A DNA stretch of 19,352 nucleotides from Gemmatimonadales bacterium UBA2975. GTDB taxonomy: Bacteria > Gemmatimonadota > Gemmatimonadetes > Longimicrobiales > Gaopeijiaceae. The position numbers were made by a program, and so were the translations under genes. The notes below the pieces were generated by a model. The model saw nothing but the letters and a program-made list of their open reading frames with translations, had not been told where the DNA came from and made no database searches. Of the stretch, positions 1-6,669 are shown piece after piece (position 1 is the first letter of the stretch; each line of letters starts with the position of its first letter). The stretch covers positions 1-19,352 of the forward strand of contig DEAT01000090.1 of assembly GCA_002348265.1 (NCBI GenBank), read 5' to 3'.

Positions 1-334
1 CATGGGAGCGACTCGATGGCAGGTGATCTTCAAGGTTGTTCTGCCCGCTGCCAAAAACGGGCTAATGGCGGCGATCTTACTTGGTGTGGGTCGCGGTTTC
101 GGTGAAACCATGGCCGTCCTCATGGCAAGTGGTCACGCGATCAATATCCCCACGAGTCCGTTCGACTCCGTCCGAGCCCTAACCGCAACGATTGCAGCAG
201 AGCTTGGCGACACGGCACGCGGATCCGACCACTACGGGGTGTTATTCACGCTCGGGATCTTTCTATTCGTCATCACTTTCATAATCAATCTCATCGCGGA
301 TGTTGTCGTAAAGGGTGTAGGTAGACAAAAATGA
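1..334 (+). CDS. pstC: Phosphate ABC transporter permease PstC, C-terminal fragment
   Basis: Only the last 110 or so codons are present; the gene starts left of the window, and the methionine at base 2 is internal. PstC is one of the two inner-membrane permease subunits of the high-affinity phosphate importer PstSCAB. The fragment opens inside the EAA cytoplasmic loop (GATRWQVIFKVVLPAA), the coupling segment that contacts the ATPase. It continues with the PstC-typical GRGFGETMAVLMASG stretch, then an ELGD...GSDHYGVLF segment and a final hydrophobic helix (fragment residues about 79-103) ending in basic residues. It overlaps pstA by 4 bases (ATGA). The paralogous permease PstA shares the GATRW loop, but the ELGD/HYG segment and the position upstream of pstA favour PstC. 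Confidence 0.93.
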   Translation, partial: MGATRWQVIFKVVLPAAKNGLMAAILLGVGRGFGETMAVLMASGHAINIPTSPFDSVRALTATIAAELGDTARGSDHYGVLFTLGIFLFVITFIINLIADVVVKGVGRQK

Positions 335-1206
335 GCCTGTTTGCCCGCACTGGACTGGATGAGCACAACCGGCGTGTCGAATGGTTGGTCAAGACACTAT
401 TTCTTCTAATGACTGTGCTGCTGATAATCCCCGTAGCCTTGATTATGGGGATCTTAATCCAGCGCGGAGCGCCGGTTCTATCGTGGGGATTTTTGACCGA
501 GGTCCCAACAAACGGGATGACTGCTGGTGGAATTTTCACGGCGCTGATTGGGACGGTTTGGATTGTTGCTGTGGCGTTGCTCGCTTCTGTCCCTATTGGT
601 GTAGCTGCTGCGGTTTATCTATCCGAGTATGCGCCGGACAACTGGCTGACCCGGGCGATCAACCTGGCGATCATCAACCTCGCTGGAGTGCCGTCCATTG
701 TGCACGCCCTCTTCGGACTCGGCGCCTTTGTCGTCTTCTTTGGGTTCGGTCGGAGTATTCTGGCGGCCTCGCTCACGCTAGCTGTTATGACTCTACCTAT
801 CGTGATTGTCGCCACAAGGGAGTCTCTGCAGGCGGTCCCTCACGCATTCCGTGAAGCATGTTGGAACATGGGTGCTACTCGATGGCAGACTATCCGTCGG
901 GTTGTGTTACCAAACTCAATCAGTGGGATCCTCACGGGTGTGATACTCGAGGTCTCTAGAACGGCTGGAGAGACCGCCCCGATTATGTTCACGGGCGCAG
1001 CTGCTTTCTTGCCGTTTCTGCCTCAGGGAGTGCTGGATCAAACGATGGCGATGTCGCTTCATCTGTATGTGGTTTCAACTCAGGTTCCCGACGTCCCAGA
1101 TGCTTTGCCTTTTGGGGTGGCATTAGTCCTGATTTCAATGGTTCTAGTCATGAACGCGACGTCCATTGCCTTTCGAATTTATCTGCGAAACAAGCGTAAA
1201 TGGTAG
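331..1206 (+). CDS. pstA: Phosphate ABC transporter permease PstA
   Basis: This is the second inner-membrane permease of the Pst phosphate importer, 291 residues, the usual length for PstA. Hydrophobic segments lie at about residues 19-43, 66-95, 108-138, 143-163, 197-216 and 262-283, consistent with six membrane helices. The EAA loop (FREACWNMGATRWQTIRRVV) lies at about 173-192 and is followed by SRTAGETAPIMFTGAA, which is typical of PstA. The start overlaps the pstC stop as ATGA, so translation is probably coupled. The 3' end overlaps the first ATPase gene by 7 bases. Nothing in the protein looks damaged, so the membrane part of the transporter appears intact. Confidence 0.95.
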   Translation: MSLFARTGLDEHNRRVEWLVKTLFLLMTVLLIIPVALIMGILIQRGAPVLSWGFLTEVPTNGMTAGGIFTALIGTVWIVAVALLASVPIGVAAAVYLSEYAPDNWLTRAINLAIINLAGVPSIVHALFGLGAFVVFFGFGRSILAASLTLAVMTLPIVIVATRESLQAVPHAFREACWNMGATRWQTIRRVVLPNSISGILTGVILEVSRTAGETAPIMFTGAAAFLPFLPQGVLDQTMAMSLHLYVVSTQVPDVPDALPFGVALVLISMVLVMNATSIAFRIYLRNKRKW

Positions 1207-1964
1207 ATAACGCACCGAAGCTCTCTGTTCGGAATCTCTCTGTCCGATACGGCGATAAGCAGGCGCTTAACGGGATCAGCCTCGATGTTTTCCCCAATGA
1301 GATATTCGGCATTATCGGTCCTGCGAACAGTGGAAAAACATCCTTCCTTCGGGCCTTGAATCGCATGGAAGAGTTTGACGCGAATATGACGGTTGAAGGG
1401 GATATTCTTTTCGAAGGACAGGACATCACTGCGATAAGAAATGTCTATGCACTGCGGAGAAAGGTAGGTGTAGTTTTTCCTCTGCCAGTTGGCCTACCTA
1501 TGAGCATTTATGAGAATGTTGCTTTTGCACCAAAGCTCGCGGGCATCAAAAAGAAGGCCGAGCTAGATGAGATTGTCGAGCGGTGTCTGATTAGAGCAGC
1601 ACTCTGGGATGAGGTTAAAGACCGGCTGGATGCCCTGGGCAGCCTCCTGTCAGGAGGACAGCAGCAGCGACTAACGATTGCACGAGCTCTGTCACAGAAT
1701 CCTGAACTACTCCTTCTCGACGAGTTTTCGATCGCAGTTGACCCGGTAACTACGATGCGAATAGAAGACGTGCTTAAAGAGCTCAAGGAAGAGATAACGA
1801 TTGTGCTCGTAACCAACCTTGTTCAGCAGGCTCGTCGTTTGGCTGATAGAACGGCGTTCTTTCTTGAGAGTGAGTTAGTAGAGACAGCGGAAACAGAGGA
1901 ATTGTTCAGCGGAGTCGTGAAGGATCAGCGCACCCGAGATTACGTGGAGGGTCGGTTTGGCTGA
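1200..1964 (+). CDS. PstB-type phosphate ABC transporter ATPase, degenerate Q- and H-loops
   Basis: This 254-residue ABC ATPase is PstB-like throughout, including the LWDEVKDRL segment and the GRFG C-terminus. Walker A (GPANSGKT, residues 40-47) is intact, as are the signature LSGGQQQR (150-157), Walker B Asp174 and the adjacent catalytic Glu175. Two residues that are nearly invariant in the family are lost. The Q-loop glutamine is Pro94 (VVFPLP where PstB has VFQRP), and the switch histidine is Asn206 (VTNLVQQA where PstB has VTHNMQQA). The segment after Walker B is also altered (DEFSIAVDP for DEPTSALDP). The reading frame is open and family-like over its full length, so this is not a pseudogene. 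It is followed at once by a second PstB paralogue with the opposite defects, which suggests a heterodimer. I infer that alone it would be a poor ATPase. Confidence 0.9.
   Translation: MVDNAPKLSVRNLSVRYGDKQALNGISLDVFPNEIFGIIGPANSGKTSFLRALNRMEEFDANMTVEGDILFEGQDITAIRNVYALRRKVGVVFPLPVGLPMSIYENVAFAPKLAGIKKKAELDEIVERCLIRAALWDEVKDRLDALGSLLSGGQQQRLTIARALSQNPELLLLDEFSIAVDPVTTMRIEDVLKELKEEITIVLVTNLVQQARRLADRTAFFLESELVETAETEELFSGVVKDQRTRDYVEGRFG
1946..1951 (+). promoter_or_regulatory. Ribosome binding site deciding a TTG start
   Basis: GGAGGG lies 5 bases before the TTG at 1957, inside the end of the preceding ATPase gene. It supports that rare start for the second PstB-like gene. The resulting 8-base overlap suggests coupled translation and roughly balanced production of the two ATPases. 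Confidence 0.7.
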
Positions 1965-2724
1965 TATCGCTATCGAGACTCGGGATCTGAATCTCTGGTA
2001 TGGGACGTTTCAGGCTCTTTTCGACGTGAACATCCAAGTGAAGAAAGGGATGATCACGTCACTCATCGGACCATCCGGATGCGGCAAATCCACCTTGCTC
2101 CGGACAGTAAACCGTGTGAACGAGCGTTTGGGCTACGTTCGTACCACGGGTTCAGTGGATGTTTTGGGACAGGACGCTTTTGGAGAGGACGTAGAACTGG
2201 CGCGGCTGCGAAAGGAAGTCGGAATGGTCTTTCAGCGGCCTAATCCGCTCCCGCTTTCAATACGCGATAATGTTCTCTTCAGTCATCGGATCCATCGTGG
2301 GAACGCAAAAGCATCAAAGTCTGATGAGGACGTGTTACTGGAGGACGCGCTGCGTCAGGTTCTACTGTGGGACGACGTTAAGGACCGGCTGAATCAGAAT
2401 GCGACATCGCTTTCGCTTGAAGAGCAGCAAAAGCTCTGCATAGCACGATTACTTCCGGTAAAACCGTCGGTGCTCCTTATGGATGAGCCGACCTCAGCAC
2501 TGGACCCCAAGGCCACAGCGGCGCTTGAAGAACTGATCTGGAGCTTCAGAGGGTCGTATACGATTCTAATCGTTACGCATAACATGGCTCAGGCGCGACG
2601 AGCCAGTGAAGACTGTGCCTTCATGCTCCTTGGTAAGATGATGGAGGTCGCACCTACTGCCGACCTTTTCTTGTCGCCGCAGCTGCCAGAGACAGCGGAT
2701 TACATTGAGGGACGCTACGGTTGA
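1957..2724 (+). CDS. pstB: PstB-type phosphate ABC transporter ATPase, degenerate signature motif
   Basis: This 255-residue PstB has a TTG start and a good upstream ribosome binding site. Its own nucleotide-binding motifs are textbook: Walker A GPSGCGKS (38-45), Q-loop Gln93 in VFQRPNP, Walker B LLMDEPTSALDP (173-184; Asp176, Glu177) and His208 in VTHNMAQA. The ABC signature is not. Where PstB has LSGGQQQRLCIARAL, this protein has LSLEEQQKLCIARLL (152-166), so both glycines and the first glutamine of SGGQ are replaced by Leu, Glu and Glu. A charged insert-like stretch (HRGNAKASKSDED, about 113-125) lies before it. A homodimer would carry two defective signature faces. Paired with the preceding ATPase, which has a perfect signature, it would complete one canonical ATP site. 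The gene ends the Pst run; no phoU follows. Confidence 0.93.
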   Translation: MADIAIETRDLNLWYGTFQALFDVNIQVKKGMITSLIGPSGCGKSTLLRTVNRVNERLGYVRTTGSVDVLGQDAFGEDVELARLRKEVGMVFQRPNPLPLSIRDNVLFSHRIHRGNAKASKSDEDVLLEDALRQVLLWDDVKDRLNQNATSLSLEEQQKLCIARLLPVKPSVLLMDEPTSALDPKATAALEELIWSFRGSYTILIVTHNMAQARRASEDCAFMLLGKMMEVAPTADLFLSPQLPETADYIEGRYG

Positions 2725-2841
2725 TCTACTCTAGAACGCCGAGAGTACACGGTGCGATGGAGTCTAGGACAGTACTGATGGTGTCAGACGACGGCCGACT
2801 ATTGAGCGGGTAGTCACAAATGAATTTCCGATGACGGCAAG

Positions 2842-2859
2842 TGTGACGACCCTGTTACA
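2842..2859 (+). promoter_or_regulatory. Candidate Pho-box-like direct repeat (distal)
   Basis: TGTGACGACCCTGTTACA contains two 7-base half-sites, TGTGACG and TGTTACA, whose starts are 11 bases apart. That is the spacing of PhoB half-sites (TGTCA-like words separated by 4 bases). An A-rich stretch follows. It lies about 90 bases before a porin of the phosphate-selective family and just after pst genes, so PhoB-type control is plausible. The match is by eye and degenerate. Confidence 0.35.
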
Positions 2860-2904
2860 AAAACATACACGAGACCGTGACGCATCCCTCTCAGTTTTCA
2901 TTGA

Positions 2905-2922
2905 TGTAACGGAACTGTCACC
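2905..2922 (+). promoter_or_regulatory. Candidate Pho-box-like direct repeat (proximal)
   Basis: TGTAACGGAACTGTCACC contains TGTAACG and TGTCACC with starts 11 bases apart, the same geometry as the distal pair 63 bases upstream. It ends only 23 bases before the porin ATG. If it activates transcription, the leader would be very short; otherwise it may be an accessory site. The second half-site is the closest match to TGTCA in this region. Confidence 0.35.
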
Positions 2923-2945
2923 AACTAGAGAAGGTTTTTGATCCC

Positions 2946-4088
2946 ATGAGCTATCGCTTCACTCCCCCCGGGACCTGTTTGCGAGTCGTTTTACTCACAG
3001 CTTTCGCCTGTGTATGGGTGTTTCCGACCTCCGCGACTTCTCAGGACGATCAGTCGGGGTATGATCGTATCTGGAATGCGGTCAATTGGTATCAAAATGA
3101 TGACAATCCCATCGTGCAAAGCATGGTTCTTACGGGCCGCTTTCAAGCTGACTACGCTCGGGTGAGCGACGCCGGGACGTCTTATGATGAGTGGAACGTC
3201 CGTCGGTTCCGGTTCGGTGCCAAGTGGGGCCTTTTTCGTAGCTTGACTCTACAGATCGAAGCTGATTTCAATCCTCAAGAAAGAGATCCATTCTATAAGC
3301 GCTTAACTGACGTCAAGCTTGAATGGGCTCCCAACGAAAATGTGGAGTTCGCCATAGGTAAACAGAGCGTTCCTTTTACCCTAGATGGCGCCACTTCTTC
3401 GAAGGAGCTGTTGACGATTGATCGAAGTAACTTGGCCACCAACATGTGGTTTCCACAGGAGTACATGCCCGGACTCAGCTTAACGGGCGGAAACTCGGGC
3501 TGGAGTTATCATGTGGGCGCATATTCGGCTGGTGAGGCTAACCGAGAGTTCGGTGAGTTCAACGGAGCTGTATTCACGTTGGTCTCAGTTGGGTATGACC
3601 TTTCCGAGCAATTGAGTAAAGAGGCTGATCTGAGGGCTGATTACATATATCAGAGCGAAGACCCTCAGAATTCGTTTACAAGGTCACTCGAGCACGTTGC
3701 CTCACTTTCGTTTCGTTTGAAGGACGGTCAGTGGGGCTTCAGTACTGATATGACCACGGGTGTTGGATATATGGGACAGAGCGACCTGTGGGGATTTCAG
3801 TTTCTACCGTTCATGGAAGTCAGTGAGCGCCTGCAGTTGGTCGGGCGCTTCACCCACGTCGAGAGTGAGGATTCTAACGGTGTGCGGCTGGGGCGCTACG
3901 AGAATCAGATGATTTCAGGTCGCGGAGATCGGTACCGTGAGTTCTATACTGGTCTCAACTACTACATGCACGGCCACAAGCTAAAGTTGCAGAGCGGGGT
4001 GGCGTTTGGTGACATGAATGACACTGCTTTGGACGGGGGCAACTACTCGGGGACATCCTGGGTTACAGGACTTCGCATTAGCTGGTAG
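2946..4088 (+). CDS. Outer-membrane porin, phosphate-selective O/P family
   Basis: This 380-residue outer-membrane beta-barrel resembles the Porin_O_P family (OprO/OprP-like). A signal peptide is visible: basic start, hydrophobic core at about residues 13-26, and likely cleavage near ATS-QDD at about 32. The mature part has alternating amphipathic strands with many aromatic girdle residues, and family-like stretches such as NVRRFRFGAKWGLF, the FAIGKQSVPFTLDG region, and SRSL/SFRL barrel strands. It ends in LRISW, a terminal aromatic residue as expected for Bam-dependent barrels. Its place directly after the Pst inner-membrane transporter and behind Pho-box-like repeats supports a role in phosphate or polyphosphate uptake across the outer membrane. 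Substrate specificity cannot be read from the sequence, and other anions are possible. Confidence 0.82.
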   Translation: MSYRFTPPGTCLRVVLLTAFACVWVFPTSATSQDDQSGYDRIWNAVNWYQNDDNPIVQSMVLTGRFQADYARVSDAGTSYDEWNVRRFRFGAKWGLFRSLTLQIEADFNPQERDPFYKRLTDVKLEWAPNENVEFAIGKQSVPFTLDGATSSKELLTIDRSNLATNMWFPQEYMPGLSLTGGNSGWSYHVGAYSAGEANREFGEFNGAVFTLVSVGYDLSEQLSKEADLRADYIYQSEDPQNSFTRSLEHVASLSFRLKDGQWGFSTDMTTGVGYMGQSDLWGFQFLPFMEVSERLQLVGRFTHVESEDSNGVRLGRYENQMISGRGDRYREFYTGLNYYMHGHKLKLQSGVAFGDMNDTALDGGNYSGTSWVTGLRISW

Positions 4089-4252
4089 CCTCAGGGTGAG
4101 CGTCGATCGCCAATCCCGATCGGTGGGTCCTGTAGTTGTGGCAAGTGTGAACGAGTTCGCAGTTTTCTGAGAGTTTGTCTCAGTCAATACTGAGCAGGGC
4201 TCCGGGGTGTTAATTTTAATCGTCCAGCTGATCACTATTCACGGCCCATCTC
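4089..4252 (+). other. Non-coding gap before isocitrate dehydrogenase, with competing hairpins
   Basis: In 164 bases I see no gene. CTGAGA (4167-4172) pairs with TCTCAG (4178-4183), and the overlapping CTCAGT (4179-4184) pairs with ACTGAG (4189-4194), so the two hairpins exclude each other. Neither is followed by a T-run. An 11-base word, GGCAAGTGTGA (4140-4150), also occurs upstream of the porin (2836-2846). TTTAAT at 4215-4220 is a possible -10 box without a clear -35. Confidence 0.5.
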
Positions 4253-6478
4253 ATGACTCGTCCTCCGTCGCTCATATACACGTGGACCGACGAAGCGCCC
4301 TATCTCGCTACGCATGCATTCTTGCCAGTCATCCGCGGATTCGCGGGAGCCGCCGGAGTGTCTGTTGAAACGAGAGACATCTCTCTTTCAGGAAGGGTAC
4401 TAGCGGTTTTCCGAGATGCTCTTGGAGCCGAAAAAACTGTTGCCGATGACTTGGCCGAGCTAGCTCGTCTCGTTGAAAGTCGTGAGGCGAACGTGATCAA
4501 GTTGCCAAACATCAGCGCCTCGATTCCGCAGTTGAAAGAATGTATCGCCGAGCTCCGACAGCACGGTTACCCTCTGCCTGATTATCCTGATGAGCCCGTA
4601 ACGGACGAGGATCATGAGGTGAAGGCGCGATACGACTCGGTCAAGGGCAGTGCAGTCAATCCGGTGCTACGGCAGGGGAACTCGGACCGCCGTGCGCCGA
4701 AAGCCGTGAAAGAGTTTGCGCGTGCGAACCCTCCGCGGATGCGTGCTTGGCCGGAGGATTCGGCCTCGCATGTGTCCACTATGTCAAGTGGTGACTTCTT
4801 CCATAACGAACTTTCACTGACGCTTGCTTCGGATACCACCGCTAGAATTGAACACGTCGGGAAGGATGGGACGGTTACGATCCTCAGGGACAATCTGGAG
4901 CTTCTTAAGGGAGAGGTGCTTGACGCAACATTTATGAGTAGCGGCGCCCTAGTCGATTTCCTTCGCGATGAACTGGAAGATGCAAAGCAGAAAAATGTTC
5001 TGTTCTCACTCCACATGAAAGCGACGATGATGAAGGTCTCTGACCCCATCATCTTCGGACATGCGGTGAAAGTTTTCTTTGAGCCTGTATTCCGGAAGTA
5101 TTCTGATACGTTCTCTAGGCTTGGAGTCTCGGCGAATAACGGGTTTGGTGATGTCCTGTCGAAGATCTCAGAGCTCCCGGACATGGAGCGCGAAGCGATT
5201 CAGGCCGATATCGAGACTGCCTACGCGGATGGTCCTGGGCTCGCGATGGTCGATTCCGATAAGGGGATCACGAACCTGCATGTGCCGAGCGATATCATCA
5301 TCGATGCTTCGATGCCACCGATGGTTCGTGATTCCGGTCGTCTTTGGGGTGCATCAGGTGAACTGGAGGACACCAAAGCTGTCATTCCCGATTCAAGCTA
5401 CGCCGGGATCTATGATGCAGTAGTAAAGGATTGTCAGGCTAATGGGCAGTTCGACCCAGCGACGATGGGAAGCGTACCTAACGTCGGCCTGATGGCGCAA
5501 AAAGCTGAAGAGTACGGATCACATGACAAGACATTTGAGGTGAGGTCACCCGGCATCATGAGAGTGGTTGATGGGACGGGAACGGTTCTGTTGAAGCATG
5601 AGGTCGGTCAGGGTGACATTTGGCGAGCGTGCCAGACTAAGGATATACCGATCCGCGATTGGGTTGGTCTCGCGGTTCGTCGTGCTCGAGCTAGCGGGGT
5701 TCCGGCAGTATTCTGGCTGAATCGCGAGCGAGCTCACGATGCCGAGTTAATCCGGAAGGTTGAGGTCTATCTAGAGGATCATGACACGGAAGGCCTTCAC
5801 ATCGAGATCTTGGCACCAGTCGACGCCATGGTGTTCTCGCTTGAGCGTATTCGTCGCGGTGAGGATACGATTTCAGTCACTGGAAATGTGCTTCGCGATT
5901 ATCTCACCGATCTGTTTCCAATTCTTGAGCTCGGCACGAGTGCTCGGATGCTCTCAATTGTTCCACTTCTCAATGGTGGCGGACTTTTTGAGACCGGTGC
6001 TGGTGGGTCTGCTCCGAAACACGTACAGCAGTTCGAACAGGAAGGGCACCTGCGATGGGATTCACTTGGCGAATACATGGCGTTGGCCGCGTCACTGCAA
6101 CACTTGGGTGAGAACTTTGATAATCCTGGTGCACGTGTGCTTGGCGATACACTTGAAGCTGCGACTTCTGATTATCTAAGTAACGCGAGGTCTCCTTCCC
6201 GGAAGGTCAATGAGCTCGATAATAGAGGTAGCACATTCTATCTGACGTTGTACTGGGCTCGGGCACTAGCTGCTCAAGATCTAGACACTGATCTGGCGGA
6301 ACGATTCTCCCGGGTGGCTGCAGCACTGACTGAGCATGAGGCGCAGATTCTCGACGAACTTGATAGAGCACAGGGCAGTCCCCAGGATGTTGGAGGGTAC
6401 TACAGACCTAGTGAAAGTCAGACCACAGCGGCTATGTGCCCGAGTGAGGCGCTCAACAACATCATCTCCGGGATCTGA
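4253..6478 (+). CDS. icd: Isocitrate dehydrogenase, NADP-dependent, monomeric type
   Basis: This 741-residue enzyme matches the length and sequence of the monomeric NADP-isocitrate dehydrogenases (IDH-II, about 740 residues). It oxidatively decarboxylates isocitrate to 2-oxoglutarate in the TCA cycle, making NADPH in the cytoplasm. Residues known from the Azotobacter vinelandii enzyme are all present with an offset of one: Ser133, Asn136, Arg140 and Arg146 (SAVNPVLR...GNSDRR), Lys256 (HMKATMM), Asp351 (IIIDASMPP), Tyr421, and Arg548, Asp549 and Asp553 (LRDYLTD). The NADP contacts His590, Arg601 and Arg650 are also there. It appears to be monocistronic, with non-coding gaps of 164 and 191 bases on either side. 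The ATG has no strong ribosome binding site. The family is unrelated in overall fold size to the common dimeric Icd of about 415 residues. Confidence 0.96.
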   Translation: MTRPPSLIYTWTDEAPYLATHAFLPVIRGFAGAAGVSVETRDISLSGRVLAVFRDALGAEKTVADDLAELARLVESREANVIKLPNISASIPQLKECIAELRQHGYPLPDYPDEPVTDEDHEVKARYDSVKGSAVNPVLRQGNSDRRAPKAVKEFARANPPRMRAWPEDSASHVSTMSSGDFFHNELSLTLASDTTARIEHVGKDGTVTILRDNLELLKGEVLDATFMSSGALVDFLRDELEDAKQKNVLFSLHMKATMMKVSDPIIFGHAVKVFFEPVFRKYSDTFSRLGVSANNGFGDVLSKISELPDMEREAIQADIETAYADGPGLAMVDSDKGITNLHVPSDIIIDASMPPMVRDSGRLWGASGELEDTKAVIPDSSYAGIYDAVVKDCQANGQFDPATMGSVPNVGLMAQKAEEYGSHDKTFEVRSPGIMRVVDGTGTVLLKHEVGQGDIWRACQTKDIPIRDWVGLAVRRARASGVPAVFWLNRERAHDAELIRKVEVYLEDHDTEGLHIEILAPVDAMVFSLERIRRGEDTISVTGNVLRDYLTDLFPILELGTSARMLSIVPLLNGGGLFETGAGGSAPKHVQQFEQEGHLRWDSLGEYMALAASLQHLGENFDNPGARVLGDTLEAATSDYLSNARSPSRKVNELDNRGSTFYLTLYWARALAAQDLDTDLAERFSRVAAALTEHEAQILDELDRAQGSPQDVGGYYRPSESQTTAAMCPSEALNNIISGI

Positions 6479-6669
6479 TTTTAAGGGCCTGTCGCTTAAA
6501 CTGGGCATATAGAAAGATTATCAGAGAGTCGATTCCGAAACCGAGAAAGACATCGGTGAGTGACTCTCGTTACACTGCACCCGAACCGATTCAGCTGATC
6601 TATTGGAACCTCGATTCGCTGCTCGGTAACTAAGGGCGTTGATCGCCCAAGAATAAAGGGAGAGGTCTG
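6479..6669 (+). other. Non-coding gap between icd and pepA, nested inverted repeats
   Basis: These 191 bases hold no credible gene. TTTAAG (6480-6485) can pair with CTTAAA (6495-6500) just after the icd stop, a weak terminator-like hairpin. GAGAGTC (6524-6530) is the exact inverse of GACTCTC (6562-6568) and encloses a second inverted repeat, ACCGA (6540-6544) with TCGGT (6553-6557). GGGCG-TTGAT-CGCCC (6634-6648) forms a short hairpin just before the pepA ribosome binding site (GGGAGAGG, about 6658-6665). Confidence 0.55.

Larger units (their letters stand above)
2725..2945 (+). other. Non-coding gap between the Pst ATPases and the porin
   Basis: These 221 bases hold no convincing gene. Just after the pst stop there is a 6-base-pair inverted repeat (TACTCT at 2727-2732 with AGAGTA at 2742-2747, 9-base loop). 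No T-run follows it, so it is not a standard intrinsic terminator. The right half carries two Pho-box-like direct repeats, described separately. A purine run (AGAGAAGG, about 2926-2933) is a possible but distant ribosome binding site for the porin. Confidence 0.6.

Noticed and set aside
1200..1964. The first PstB-like gene as a pseudogene because of its motif changes.
   Set aside because: The frame is intact and full length, the signature motif and C-terminus are conserved, and its defects complement those of the next gene.
2727..2747. Inverted repeat after the pst genes as an intrinsic terminator.
   Set aside because: Only 6 base pairs with a 9-base loop and no following T-run.
4612..5184. 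Antisense open frame of 190 codons inside icd.
   Set aside because: It lies wholly opposite a strongly conserved enzyme, its composition mirrors the sense codons, and it has no recognisable domain.
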